Assembly (NCBI GenBank): GCA_934045075.1
Contig: OW203721.1
Location: 21,824,672-21,888,671, forward strand
Direction: 5' to 3'
Length of the DNA stretch: 64,000 nucleotides
DNA from: Yponomeuta sedellus
Taxonomy: Eukaryota; Arthropoda; Insecta; Lepidoptera; Yponomeutidae
Part shown: one piece after another, positions 42,355-52,649 of the stretch
Layout of the letters: every line of letters begins with the position of its first letter
How positions within the stretch are numbered: position 1 is the stretch's first letter
Position numbers and translations under genes: made by a program
The notes under the pieces: model-generated
Seen by the model: the letters and a program-made list of their open reading frames with translations, nothing else
The model's database searches: none
What the model was told of the DNA's origin: nothing

Positions 42355-42500
42355 ATCCTTACATACATAAAATAACCCTGTATCCCAGAGAGGTAGGCAG
42401 AGACCAGGAACTGCCACTTGCCACGACCCAGACAGATTACTTTCGCTTCATCAACGTTCGTTAGTCGTTGCATGCACGCACGCCGGTTCCATAAAAGTTA
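42355..42500 (-). pseudogene. (TATG)n-tailed LINE C-terminus
   Basis: Complement of ACATACATAAAATAACCCTG TATCCCAGAG...; reads ...DRGKWQFLVSAYLSGIQ then the tail. 5'-truncated. Confidence 0.78.
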
Positions 42501-42835
42501 GAGATATTTAGAAACTGCGGTAGTAAAATTATTAAGAGGTGTATTTATGTGCTTCTTGTTGGAGATGTCTGTCATTTATGCACTTAACCTGGAATTAGAA
42601 GAAGCTAGGAGATGCTTAAAAGTATTTATCGTACATAATCTATTAATAATATAGGAGTTGTATTCTTTCTGCTTGAAGGACAACTGTTCAAGAACTATCA
42701 AAATACGTACAAGTAAATAAAAGATTCAGATTCACTAACAACATTTTAGTTGTTACTGAGGGGCCACATTGTGAAAAAATATAAAAAATTTCATTTGTCA
42801 AATTCTATAAGTGAAATTGATATGAGATGAGATGA

Positions 42836-43000
42836 CTGAGTGAAGGAAAACATAGTGAGGAAACCTGTGTGTCTCAGGCCTACAAATACCTCAGCGGTGG
42901 AAATTGAACATCCGCGGTGGGCACTCGTGGTAAATAACCCCATTCTCTCTCTCTCTCTCTGAGAGACTCTGCTCTACAGTTGACCGCTAAAAGGCTACAT
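42836..43000 (+). repeat. SINE body/tail fragment
   Basis: GAAGGAAAACATAGTGAGGA AACCTG, CCGCGGTGGGCACTCGTGGT, (CT)n, and GCTACATAAAAAA. Shared tail module, head lost. Confidence 0.65.
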
Positions 43001-43159
43001 AAAAAAATTCAAAACTTTTATTTGTTATATATAACATATTTTATGCCACACCTGGCAATAAAGTGGCTTTTTCCGCACGCTGCGCGTACGGTAAAAGCCG
43101 CTTTCTGGCCAAGTGTAGACATAAAAAGATCTACACAACACTACAGTACATTACACTAC

Positions 43160-43417
43160 ACTACAGTAATTTATTGCTATTTTACCTCGACTCTATGTGT
43201 ACAAGTCCCGAAAGTTTAATAGTACATTACACAACACGGGAGGTAATAAAGAAAGCTCTCGATCGCATATTTACGTCCCTCGCTTGCAGCTCGGGCCGCA
43301 AACTTCTGCGATCTCGGCCTTTCTTTGTATTACCACCCTAGTTGTGTAATGTACTATTAAACTTTCGGGACTTGTACACATAGTTAGAGTCGAGGTAAAA
43401 TAGCAATAAATTACTAC
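43160..43417. mobile_element. Foldback MITE, ~90-bp arms
   Basis: AGTAATTTATTGCTATTTTA CCTCGACTCTATGTGTACAA... (43164-43254) pairs with the complement at 43324-43417 with a few indels. The loop contains CTCGCTTGCAGCTCGGGCCG. No target duplication assigned. Confidence 0.8.
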
Positions 43418-44040
43418 GCGATTAAGCCCCGAAAGTATTCTAACTTTAATTTGTTCTCATGAGAAATAAATAGGTACTTAAAACCTGAAAAAAAATCTCT
43501 TAAGTGTGTAAGCATAAGTGGTAATTGGGCACACACGTGGCGTGAAAATCGACGGAAACTGCTTACACTGTTTTGTTGTACGATGAGGACCGTGTTTTCA
43601 TAAGGCTTCGTCGGAGCTGTTTTCTCATCATCGAGAAGCACCTGTGTACCTCAGCGTCAAATTATTCATCGGACGAATATCAGTTTCCGTGACAACTTTT
43701 GTTGAGAAGTTGGCTCTTGCGTGAATTGCTTGTGGGCTCATTTATGGGCTCAGGTGCCATGAGTAGAAACTCAATAGTCTATTTGAAAGGTGTGTATAGG
43801 GAAGAGCGGCTATAAAGGGAAATTTCCCGCCAGGCAGATCGTATTAGATGTGTTCTGTGGATCGTATGCTTGGGGACGGCCAGTCCGACTGTTGTTAGTC
43901 GGACGTTACATTTATGGTATGTCATTGAAACACTTTGATTGCGTGATGCAGGAATGTTGGACTTTGTAGTGCGCGCGCAGAGTAGACTTGTGCTCGCCAC
44001 ATGTGTAATGAGTACTCAAAAAGTGATCATTTTTAAACAT
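43418..44040. other. No recognised feature
   Basis: Nothing supported. Confidence 0.4.
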
Positions 44041-44041
44041 A

Positions 44042-44280
44042 TCGACCTCGATGGCGCAGCGGCTTGGCACGCTGTCAGTAAAACTGAAGGTTCGATCCCC
44101 AGCTGGGCCAAACTAGAAAACGATCTTTTCTAGTTTGTGTCAGGTCTTGGATGTTATCTATGTATTTATTGTATTTAACCTATCGTCGAGTTAGTACCTG
44201 TAACACAAGACATTTAGTTGTACTTAAAATGGGGCTAACGAGATCTGTGTAATATGTCCACGAATATTTATTTATTTATT
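44042..44280 (+). mobile_element. tRNA-headed SINE (family B), full length
   Basis: Head CCTCGATGGCGCAGCGGCTT (A box) and GGTTCGATCCC (B box, about 44091), body CAGGTCTTGGATGTTATCTA, CTATCGTCGAGTTAGTACC, ending ATATGTCCACGAATATTTAT TTATTT. Copies: 47763-47995 and 37513-37655 (both minus). Confidence 0.87.
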
Positions 44281-44281
44281 A

Positions 44282-44465
44282 CTAGCTGACCCAGCGAACT
44301 TCGTACCGCCTGTTAGTCGACTTTATTTTTTTTTATTTTTCTATCCGTAAGAACCACCCTCGTATTTCAAGGAATATTCTAAAAAAAGAATTAGCGAAAT
44401 CAGTTCAGTTGCTCTCGAGATTTGCGCTTACCAACACATTCAGCGATTAATTTTTATATTATAGA
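44282..44465 (-). mobile_element. Non-autonomous Helitron
   Basis: Complement starts TCTATAATATAAAAATTAAT (44465) and ends GGTCAGCTAG (44282) followed by T. It abuts the SINE B tail. Confidence 0.8.
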
Positions 44466-44629
44466 TAGTTATAACGTATTAAAAAAAAAGAACTACAAAT
44501 GCTGGGATCGGAGGGCTGACGCATATCTCGGTCAGAGGATAAGTCTGGCCATCCATTGCCAGCACTCTGGGCTCCCTGCCGAGAGACACCGACCTGGGGC
44601 AAGTTTTTTATTTGTAAATATAAAATTAT

Positions 44630-44755
44630 AGGTATTTAATAAAAACTGTATTAACACAGATATTTACTCGTTTAATTTTACATTTTACAATTTTCCGACG
44701 TTTCCCGGAAGACTAAAATGATGTAAAATTAAACGTGTCTAGTGCTCGTGTTAAC
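44630..44755. mobile_element. Foldback with GACGTTTCCCGG core
   Basis: TTAACACAGATATTTACTCG TTTAATTTTACA pairs with TGTAAAATTAAACGTGTCTA GTGCTCGTGTTAA. The centre CAATTTTCCGACGTTTC resembles the cores of the other ACGTTTCGG elements. Confidence 0.6.
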
Positions 44756-44848
44756 CTTAGAAAATTATTATAGGTATTTATTTCTATTAGTTTATATTAA
44801 TTACGTTTTGAGTTTTCTTATTGATTCAATCTTTAATTTAGTATAAGT

Positions 44849-45018
44849 TTGTATTTATTCATTCATTCATTCATTCGTTCGTTCGTTCGTTCGTTCGTTC
44901 GTTCGTTCGTTCGTTCGTTCGTTCGTTCGTTCGTTCGTTCGTTCGTTCGTTCGTTCGTTCGTTCCCTTACTCACTCACTCACTCACTCACTCACTCACTC
45001 ATTCATTCATTCATTCGC
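44849..45018. repeat. Compound tetranucleotide microsatellite
   Basis: (ATTC)4-(GTTC)~22-(ACTC)~8-(ATTC)4. One stepwise mutated 4-mer track, with three variant blocks in symmetric order. Confidence 0.95.
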
Positions 45019-45029
45019 ACAGGAATTAG

Positions 45030-45112
45030 TGACGTCACTGGTCAGTAAACTAACAAACGTCAAGTCAACTCTCCGGTTCTCAGATCACTATATTTACTGA
45101 CCAATGACGTCA
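45030..45112. repeat. Short inverted repeat containing TGACGTCA
   Basis: GTGACGTCACTGGTCAGTAA and TTTACTGACCAATGACGTCA are inverted with one mismatch, about 40 bp apart. Each arm contains the CRE-like octamer TGACGTCA. Likely a small foldback. Confidence 0.55.
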
Positions 45113-45165
45113 TTATAGATTCAACCAATCCTGACCGTTTTCGATAAAAAAGTTACAGATTCTGC

Positions 45166-45285
45166 GAAAAACTGCCGGCATATGCTGGATGCGGCAAGCT
45201 GAAGACTGGGCGCTATGACGCTCATTAGAGGGCTATGTCCAGCAGTGGACTAATATAGCCCGAAGAAGAAGAAAAAGAAGAAATT
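45166..45285 (+). pseudogene. RTE-type LINE tail
   Basis: CTGCGAAAAACTGCCGGCAT ATGCTGGATGCGGC...CAGCAGTGGACTAATATAGC CCGAAGAAGAAG; stem-loop GTCCA-GCAG-TGGAC at 45237-45250. Confidence 0.75.
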
Positions 45286-45524
45286 ACAGATACAAAGTTA
45301 TCAAGTTTAATCGCTAAAATTTTTTGCAAAAACGATCCCTTTTATTTAGTTTAAATTCTTTAAATTAGTTTTATAACTCGTAATAGATACAAATGCATAT
45401 ACTTAATAGTTTTTGTTTCACACTGTCAAATAGCATATAGTGCGAGACGGTGTGTTTGCTCAGAATCTTGGTGTTGGTGATATTAATGAAGCAAATGGGC
45501 TGTAAATTTATAAATAGCATTTTT

Positions 45525-45670
45525 TATGTAGCCTATAAAACTCCCACTGCAGGTCACAGGCCTTCTCTCAGAGAGAGAGAAAGTATGGGCTTAATTAAGC
45601 CCGTGCCCTGAACTTTCGGTAATTACCACGCTTGTCACCGTGGATTGGCAATTCAAACGCCGAGGTATTT
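45525..45670 (-). repeat. SINE body/tail fragment
   Basis: In complement: GTGTTGAAATACCTCGGCGT, GTAATTACCGAAAGTTCAGG..., CTCTCTCTCTGAGAGAAGGC CTGTGACCTGCAGTGGGAG. Orientation opposite to the neighbouring family D SINE. Confidence 0.6.
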
Positions 45671-45681
45671 CAACACCTCAG

Positions 45682-46135
45682 GTGGCACAGTAGCTAAAAC
45701 AATGGACTCGGAAGCGAGAGCCCCAGGTTTGATTCCCAGTGCGGGCACGTACCGATGACATTGTTTTCTAAGTTATGCACATTTGTGAAGTTAAAGTTGC
45801 AATCTCTTCTTCTTCTTCAACCCATAGCCACCCAATGCTGAGTGTAGGTCTCTTCCAATGCACGCCATTTATTTCGGTCTTGGGCTTTTCCAATCCAGTC
45901 CTTTCCTGCCACCTTGACCAGGTCGTCAGTCCATCTTGTTGGTTGCCTGCCCACACTTCTGCGCCCCTCGCTAGGCCTCCAAACCAGTACTTTTACACCC
46001 CATCTTTTATCTTGTCTACGGCATATTCTGGCAAAGTTGTACGACAAAGTACCAATACCACTCGTTAATGGTAAAAAAACGTCGTGAAGAAACCTGAGTG
46101 TTGTGACGGTGCAAACCTCTTTATACCATTTTTAT
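45682..46135 (+). mobile_element. SINE family D interrupted by an RTE fragment
   Basis: Head GGTGGCACAGTAGCTAAAAC with B-box-like GGTTTGATTCCC (about 45726), body to GTTAAAGTTGCAAT (45798), interruption, then ACCACTCGTTAATGG... (46058) and GTCGTGAAGAAACCTGAGTG. Confidence 0.78.
45799..46050 (-). pseudogene. RTE-type LINE ORF2 C-terminus, intact to the stop
   Basis: The minus frame reads ARICRRQDKRWGVKVLVWRP, SVGRQPTRWTDDLVKVAGKD and RNKWRALEETYTQHWVAMG*, followed by a (GAA)n tail. It is inserted in the SINE body; AAAGTTGCAAT and AAAGTACCAAT at the two edges may be an 11-bp target duplication with two mismatches. Confidence 0.85.
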
Positions 46136-46345
46136 TTCTTTTTCTATCTATCATTTTCAAATATTTAAATTTCGTCACACATTCTTCGATTTCTCTCATT
46201 TTTCGTTCACTAATACTTTATCCTTTGACCAGATCTGACTATTTTACCTGTTTCTCCGTTTTTTATTCAGTTTTCTGTTTTAACATTACTACAAATATCT
46301 ACAAATAAAACAACACCTGAAGTCGTTCCAGTTTATTATTATTTA
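46107..46345 (-). repeat. Dispersed repeat F, full copy
   Basis: Reverse complement of 34285-34515 (GGTGCAAACCTCTTTATACC at the left, CTGAAGTCGTTCCAG at the right). Confidence 0.65.
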
Positions 46346-46437
46346 TAAAGATACCCAACGTTTCAGTGTAAATAGTATAAAAATGAATTCGAAAATGTCA
46401 CACGTTGGTAAATTTGTGTTAAGTGCTCCGCTGACCT

Positions 46438-46760
46438 GCTTTTAAGGCGGTTCGGGGTGTAACAAGCGCCACCAATGGAATAAAAATCGTAACTTGTATT
46501 ATAAATTATAATACGTTTCTTTCTAAATGTGAACATGAGGAACCTTAACAACTGTGACAACTATATTTAGAACCTAGTCTCGAACCTAGGATCAACAATC
46601 TAGGACTTTTATACTACATTCTAGGCTATATGTTCAAAAAATAGTTATAGCAAATATTAAAATTTTTGATGTTTACTTTTTGAAAAAAACGTATAATAAA
46701 ATAAGTTATTATTTTTATTCCTTTGGTGGCGCTAGTTAGCGCCCCTAAGCGCCTTAAGTA
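46438..46760. mobile_element. MITE family G
   Basis: TIRs of about 65 bp: CTTTTAAGGCGGTTCGGGGT...AGCGCCACCAATGGAATAAA and complement (TTTATTCCTTTGGTGGCGCT...CCCCTAAGCGCCTTAAG). Core has GAACCTAGGATCAACAATCT. Confidence 0.75.
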
Positions 46761-47085
46761 TTACTTGGCCTAGTTCGTACTTGACAGCATTTCGTAGGCA
46801 ATTACTGTCAGGATTGCGGCAAGTGGCAATTTCACTCTCCGTGAGTTTATGTTTCTATGTATGAAGCCTTTCTTGACAGCCTTCAGAAAAGGAGGAGGTT
46901 TTATTATTTTTTTACTATGTTATTTTGGAGAACTTCGTCAAACTTCTTAATATTTGAGTTATTAACATTCTCATTTCAAAACTTCAGAATTAAATGGTTT
47001 CGGGGAAAATTTCCCCTTTTTATTCTATAAAATGCCTTCATTTTTAGATCAAAATTTCGTTTTATTTACAATACTTATTTACATA

Positions 47086-47355
47086 GAGCGGTAGCGGTGG
47101 TAGCGGAGCGGTGTAGAACGCTGGCTTCTCAATCGGGAGGTCGTGGGTTCGAACACCGGCATGTACCAATGACTTTGTTTTCTAAGTTATGTACATTTGT
47201 GAAATTATAGTAGCAATACTACTCGCTGACGGTGAAGGAAAACATCGTAAGGAAACCCAGTGTCTGAGGTGTTAGTGTAGCTCAGCGCTTGCTAAGTACA
47301 ATGGCCCAACTATGAGGCTAAGTGCGGAAATCTCAGGTCTAACTAACTAACTACT
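47086..47355 (+). mobile_element. tRNA-headed SINE (family C), full length
   Basis: A-box-like GGTGGTAGCGGAGCGGTGTA and B-box-like GGTTCGAACACC (47146), body ATGACTTTGTTTTCTAAGTT, GAAGGAAAACATCGTAAGGA, distinct 3' end GTACAATGGCCCAACTATGA GGCTAAGTGCGG and (CTAA)n. Other copies: 49975-50234 (minus), 25936-26125. Confidence 0.87.
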
Positions 47356-47564
47356 TATTTACATCATGTCTAAATATGTATTGCTATTTAATGGTGTTTG
47401 TTTGCACATGTCAAAAATTATACAACCTCCTTGCTACTTCAAACTTATTCTTTTTGTATAAATCGTCTTTTGTTTTTTTCCTCTTGTAAAAATATTTGCG
47501 CAAGCAACACGCTATTAAATAAATAAATAATAAATATTCAAAAAATTTTTTTTTTATATATATA

Positions 47565-47759
47565 ACATAACATTTATACATATAAGCACATAAATTGCTT
47601 CTGGCCCCACACTAGGATACCCTGTGTCGTGGAAACCAGAAATAACGACATCACAAACATGTAAACATCCAAGACCTGGGCTTTTTTTTTTTGTTCCCAG
47701 CCGGGATTCGAACCTCTTGCATGGTAGGCAGACGCGCTACCGCTACGCCACAGAGGTCG
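47565..47759 (-). mobile_element. SINE family A
   Basis: Complement from CGACCTCTGTGGCGTAGCGG to the tail ATGTATAAATGTTATGTTAT; B box GGTTCGAATCCC intact. Confidence 0.87.
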
Positions 47760-47762
47760 TAA

Positions 47763-47995
47763 TGGACATATTACACAGATCTCGTTAGCCCTATGCTACG
47801 AGTAAGTACAACTAAATGACTGGTGTTATAGGTGCTAACTCGACGATAGATTTAATACAATAAATACATAGATAACATCCAAGACCCGAGACAAGCTAGA
47901 AAAGTTCGTTTCCTAGTTTGACCCCGCCGGGGATCGAACCCGAGACCTTCGGTTGCACAGTCAGCGTGCTAAACCGCTGCGCCACCGAGGCCGTC
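47763..47995 (-). mobile_element. SINE family B
   Basis: Complement of 44042-44280 type: head CGGCCTCGGTGGCGCAGCGG, B box GGTTCGATCCC, body to GGACATATTA. Directly adjacent and in the same orientation as the family A copy. Confidence 0.87.
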
Positions 47996-48109
47996 TCAAA
48001 GCATTGATTCATTTGAAAAGTCGTCGTGTTTTTTCTGCGAGGATTTAGAAAAGCGATAAACTTCTTCAGTGTTATCTGGCAAAAATTTTAAGTAACAAGA
48101 TATTCCACA

Positions 48110-48600
48110 TGTTTAGTCCCATCGCGTGTTTTGGTCAGCACTTTATGGTACAACTTCTTAAGTCTTGCCCTTGAAAATCAGGACTTAAGAACCTCAATCA
48201 GTAATTTTAAAACTTTGGGTAGCCAACACCATGTAAATACTAGAAATAAACATAAACTTTCGTTCCCACTATTAAGGCATCCTTCATCATTAATACATCC
48301 TTCATGGGGCATTGTATACGCTTCTATAATAAAATCCCTGAAGATATATTAAGCTTGCCTGAATCGCGGTTCAAAAAATATGTTAAGCACACTTTGTGAA
48401 GCCAGTAGAATGTATGAGTGCTATGTTTTATAATAATTATGTAAACTATGTTAATTAAGGACTTTGAAAAGACTAAGTTTGGAGTTTTTTTGTCCATTTT
48501 TTCTCCAAAATGATCTAGATTTTGAAATGGACACCTAGTTTGAATTGTAACGTTCATTGAGCCGCAGCTTCTGCGCTACTTTGAATAAAACCTTTTCATT
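48110..48600 (+). pseudogene. LINE ORF2 C-terminal fragment and 3' UTR
   Basis: Translation LGSQHHVNTRNKHKLSFPLL, then after a frameshift IRFYNKIPEDILSLPESRFK KYVKHTL* (stop at about 48398) is the conserved C-terminal region of a Jockey/CR1-type LINE. The 3' UTR ends near ACCTTTTCATTTCAATCC. Confidence 0.75.
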
Positions 48601-48683
48601 TCAATCCATTTTAATCCCAGGCACAATTTCGCGAAGCGAATTTCGAGCGCATGGCGAAAACACAGTGTTAACTGTAAGTATGT

Positions 48684-48732
48684 TAGCCCAAGTGATTGAT
48701 TTCAATCACTCGGTTCTACAAGGCCACATGGG
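48684..48732 (-). mobile_element. 5S SINE head fragment
   Basis: AGCCCAAGTGATTGATTTCA ATCACTCGGTTC..GGCCACATGGG is the first ~50 bp of the head in complement. No body. Confidence 0.55.
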
Positions 48733-49029
48733 TCTTAAATAATACGAAACAGTACCTAATATACGCGACGCTTCGGCAATTTTCACCGTTATTCGGTAAG
48801 CATCCGTGACAAAGTAATTATTAAACGTAATACCTTACATTAATTAAAACCACGTATGAATTAAACGCTCTCTTACTTACCTTACATACATGAAGTATAT
48901 GACACACCTTCATTATATTTTATAAATTAAATTACCCACACGTTTTTCGGAACTCACTGACGTGTACTTATCTTTTATCAAACATACTTTATATTTAAAA
49001 ACCTATTTATTTATCTATTTATTTGTTTC

Positions 49030-49068
49030 TTAGCACGGGTTAGTGCATTAAAAATAAAAATAGTGTAA
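49030..49068 (+). repeat. Family E repeat junction fragment
   Basis: CTTAGCACGGGTTAGTGCAT TAAAAATAAAAATAGTGTAA spans the unit tail and the start of the next unit in the 312-bp array, so it derives from a tandem form or the unit is circularly permuted. Confidence 0.65.
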
Positions 49069-49157
49069 TACTTTATATTTACTTTTTAATTCCAATGTCA
49101 TATCATGTTTTACATACTTCTTGTTCGAAAAACCTTTTTTTGTGCAACAAGATGAAG

Positions 49158-49395
49158 AGCAAAAGACTCAGGTTCGATTCCCAGCGCGGGCACGTACTAA
49201 CGACTAGAAAACATACCAGCAATACCACTCGCTAACGTGAAGGAAAACATCGAGAGACCTGAGTGTCTGAGGTGTTCAAATACCTCAGGGCTTGAAATTT
49301 GTAATCCGCGGTGGGCACGCGTGCTAATTAAGCCCACACTTTCTCTCTATGAGAGAAGGCCTGTGCCCTATAGCAGAACGAATAAAGGCTATATA
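49158..49395 (+). mobile_element. SINE family D, partial
   Basis: GAGCAAAAGACTCAGGTTCG ATTCCC (B box), CCAGCAATACCACTCGCTAA, GTCTGAGGTGTTCAAATACC, CTCTCTATGAGAGAAGGCCTGTGCCC and GGCTATATAAAAA. Confidence 0.75.
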
Positions 49396-49603
49396 AAAAA
49401 TCCTTTTACACCATTTTGTGCCATATTACCTCTACAATATCTGTCTGATCATTTGTAATCCACAAAAAATGGTTTCTTGTATCTAAGCTGTGCTATACAA
49501 TGAAGGTGCCACTGGACGCTGCATAAATCATCTCATTACGGCGATGCAAAGGGATGCAATGGGGACTTGAGTCAAACTTAGATTGAAGTAGCATTGCTTT
49601 TAC

Positions 49604-49795
49604 ACCACAGAAGACTTAGGAAAACTAATTATATTAAAAAAAACATTAAAATTGGTTTTTCGGGCATTTCATGTTGCCCCAGAAAGCACAAAATATTTAT
49701 ACTCTAATAATGTGCTTTCTATAATGTTTTTTTATGTTTTTAATAACGATTTTTAATGTTTTTTTTAATATAATTAGTTTTCCTAAGTCTTCTGC

Positions 49796-49798
<3 letters not shown>
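49604..49798. mobile_element. Foldback MITE with 45-bp perfect arms
   Basis: CAGAAGACTTAGGAAAACTA ATTATATTAAAAAAAACATTAAAAT (49608-49652) is perfectly complementary to 49750-49794. A (TA)n track (49798-49832) follows the right end. Confidence 0.85.

Positions 49799-49832
<34 letters not shown>
49798..49832. repeat. (TA)n microsatellite
   Basis: About 17 TA units directly abutting the foldback; possibly expanded from a TA target site. Confidence 0.9.
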
Positions 49833-49834
<2 letters not shown>

Positions 49835-49974
49835 GATTTTTCATTGAATTTCTAAAACGCTGTAGATGCCTAGACCCATTATTTTACGAGATAACTTGAA
49901 TAGTGATAAGCGCACCATAGATTGCTAGGCGCCGATTCCGATTCGGCTTCTAGACCACGTGCCTAGAAAGTCAT

Positions 49975-50234
49975 AGTTAGTTAGACCTGAGATTTCCGCA
50001 CTTAGGCTCATAGTTGGGCCACTGTACGTAGCAAGCGCTGAAGTACGCTAACACCTCAGACACTAGGGTTTCCTTACGATGTTTTCCTTCACCGTCAGCG
50101 AGTAGTATTGCTACCATAATTTAACAAATGTAAATAACTTAGAAAACAAAGTCATTGGTACATGCCGGGGCTCGAACCCACGACCTCCCGATTGAGAAGT
50201 CGGCGTACTACAACGCTCCGCTACCACCGCTCGG
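49975..50234 (-). mobile_element. SINE family C, full length
   Basis: Complement of the 47086-47355 type: head CGAGCGGTGGTAGCGGAGCG, B-box-like GGTTCGAGCCCC, 3' end TAGTTGGGCCACTGTACG in plus orientation, and (CTAA)n. Confidence 0.87.
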
Positions 50235-50339
50235 TTAGAAAGACATTTCGACAGGTCACACTATGAAAAGTTTTAGACCTAAAACATTTTTTGTACAAAC
50301 TTAGAACTATCGCTCGCTTTAGCTACTGATTTTATCTTG

Positions 50340-50520
50340 GCACGTTTTTGTCAAATACGGTGATGAAAACCATCGTTAGGGAACCAAAGTGTCTGAGCTG
50401 TTCAAATACCTCAACGCTTAAGATTGTTAATCAGCGGTGAGCAGGCGTGGTAACTAAGCCATACTCTCTCTCTGTGAGATGGCCTGTGCATTGTAGTGGG
50501 ACGTTTATAGGCTTTATAAG
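50340..50520 (+). repeat. SINE body/tail fragment
   Basis: GGTGATGAAAACCATCGTTA GGGAACC, GTGTCTGAGCTGTTCAAATACC, ACTCTCTCTCTGTGAGATGG and GACGTTTATAGGCTTTATAA. Confidence 0.65.
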
Positions 50521-50529
50521 CCCCCTGTT

Positions 50530-51060
50530 TCTCGTAAACTAATAATATTTACTTTTAAAAATTGTCGTACATAAAAAACTACTGCTAACAAATCTATAGA
50601 TTAACCAATTGTTACCATAGCTGTTATCCTAGTTTGGGACCAGGCCAAGCGATTGTGTTGTGAGGAAGATGTTGCTGTTATTTTTTTTTTAATATACGAG
50701 ATTTCTGAGGTTCATCATGATATTAAAAAGGCAGAGATGAGATATAATGTGCAGCAAATTGCATCCGTTACGAGGTTCCCAGCGTACAATGGCGTCTACG
50801 AAATGGTTCGTAGCGGCGTAGCGTAGCGGTGCTACGCCGTAGCTGGGAAACTGTCGTCATCAACCGCGGGGCACGAGTTTTACATGATATAGGCGCGAGT
50901 TTTAGTACTTATGTATCTGTCCAAAAAAGTGCCCAGATTTTCATTAGAGTTCAATTCAATTAATTCTTTGTAATAAATTACATTATAAAGATGTTATTTA
51001 AATAGGCGTGCAAGTGTAATTTTACCGATAACGGCAAAGGATTTTTTTAAATTTAAAATT
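50530..51060. other. No recognised feature
   Basis: 50740-50880 holds a GC-rich self-complementary patch (GTAGCGGCGTAGCGTAGCGG TGCTACGCCGTAGC). Otherwise nothing. Confidence 0.4.
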
Positions 51061-51061
51061 A

Positions 51062-51215
51062 ATATATAGATAGATAGAGATAGAGAACACTTTATTGTAC
51101 ATAAAAATGGAAATCACACAGATATTTCTTAACCTAAGAGTACAGACGGCGGCCTTATCACTAAAAGTGATCTCTTCCAGACAACCTTCGGATGAACTGG
51201 ACTAATATATAATAC
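51062..51215 (-). repeat. LINE 3'-end fragment with (CTAT)n tail
   Basis: ATAGATAGATAGAGATAGAG AACACTTTATTGTACATAAA...GATCTCTTCCAGACAACCTT; same family as 8669-8815. Confidence 0.65.
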
Positions 51216-51910
51216 ATTACGTATTCACATTTTAATCATTTCCAATTAAATATTAATATAAGGCTTAAAATGTTTAATTAACAAACAAATAAAATCTTAA
51301 TCAGATAAATTGAAAGTCACTGCTAATTCATTAAATAATAATAAAATACAATGTATAACTATGTAACCTATTAAAATCTATTTACAATTTTAATAATATT
51401 AATTTAGATTATATGGTCACATAATAATAAGATATTGTTTTAATGTCTTTAGGAATCGCTTACCAGGGAGAAACTTGATATAAGTTTTTTTTTTAGCTTT
51501 ATGTACGTACAGGTATGAAGTACAGGTAAAATTTAAAAACAAACAGATGTTTCCTTATTTGTAAGCTCACTTGATTTGTACATGATTTATAAAATGATTT
51601 ATACACAAACAAAGAAAAAGAAACGAAATAATTGTGTCAAATTGATAACTTATGCACGTAGGTACACATTATGTTGGATGACAAGATACCACTAAAATAT
51701 AGTTTGTACTTATAGTTCACATTTAATACGTGACGTTTATACTACTAGTCGCCAAGAGCATGCTCCCCACCTGACTTTTGTTGTTGGTAGTTTGTTATTA
51801 ACGCAGACTGCTGCATGACTGGTACTTTTACTGTATGCTGTCGCTCTACAGAACTTCGAGCCTGCTAGAGGTTTTACCTCTTAAGTTCGTATTAATAATA
51901 ATAAGCTCCA
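51216..51910. other. No recognised feature
   Basis: AT-rich spacer. Confidence 0.45.
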
Positions 51911-51914
51911 CACA

Positions 51915-52045
51915 ACACAATCACATCACCTGGTCCTAAACTAGGATGCCTTGTACTATGGTAAACCGGTTAGAGCGTCACAAACATGAAAATACACCCA
52001 GACCTAGCCCACTTGTACAAATGTACCGCATCATTGATCAGACAG
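51915..52045 (+). repeat. SINE-like dispersed repeat fragment
   Basis: CACCTGGTCCTAAACTAGGA TGCCTTGTACTATGGTAAAC... CATGAAAATACACCCAGACC; related to 38150-38470. Confidence 0.5.
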
Positions 52046-52049
52046 ATTA

Positions 52050-52269
52050 TAACATAACATTTACATACAGGCACATACATTGCTTCTGGCCCCACACTAG
52101 GGTACCCTGTGTCGTGAGAACCAGAAACAACGACCTCACGAACATGTTAAAATCCTTAGATGTTTACCACAGGTCTTGACCTGTGGTTTTTTTTTGTCCC
52201 CAGCCGGGGTTCGAACCCGGGACCTCTTGCATGGTAGGTAGATGCGGTACCACTACGCCACAAAGGTCG
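52050..52269 (-). mobile_element. SINE family A
   Basis: Complement: head CGACCTTTGTGGCGTAGTGG, B box GGTTCGAACCCC, body, tail GTATGTAAATGTTATG. A small duplication around CCACAGGTCTTGACCTGTGG forms a hairpin. Confidence 0.85.
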
Positions 52270-52649
52270 TCATGTAGTGGATAATAGGGTAGGTATAGCA
52301 GTAAGTGTAGTAGGTTCGTTTTTATGTAAACGTCCCACTGCAGCGTACAGCCTTTCTCTCAGAATTTAATCACAGAAGCCTCCGGTAAAATATTAATCTA
52401 GCTAGAAGAAAGTCCATTGTGTACAACACATACGGTTTTTAACTTAGGCCTTGCCTTGAACTTGCCCACCGCGTGTGTGTAAACTGAGTTCGTGCTTTGC
52501 CACTCCCGCATGCGGTTTGTCTGATTTTATAAGACAGTCCTAGAAATAGTAATTTCGGTTTTAATAAATCACCAGCCCCTGCAAATAAAGTCCACTCAAC
52601 TGCAAGTGTGCTACAATCAAACTGCACTATACAGCTGAAAAAACGTAAG

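Noticed and set aside
44849..45100. Phe/Val/Arg/Ser-repeat open frame
   Set aside because: Translation of the GTTC/ACTC microsatellite.
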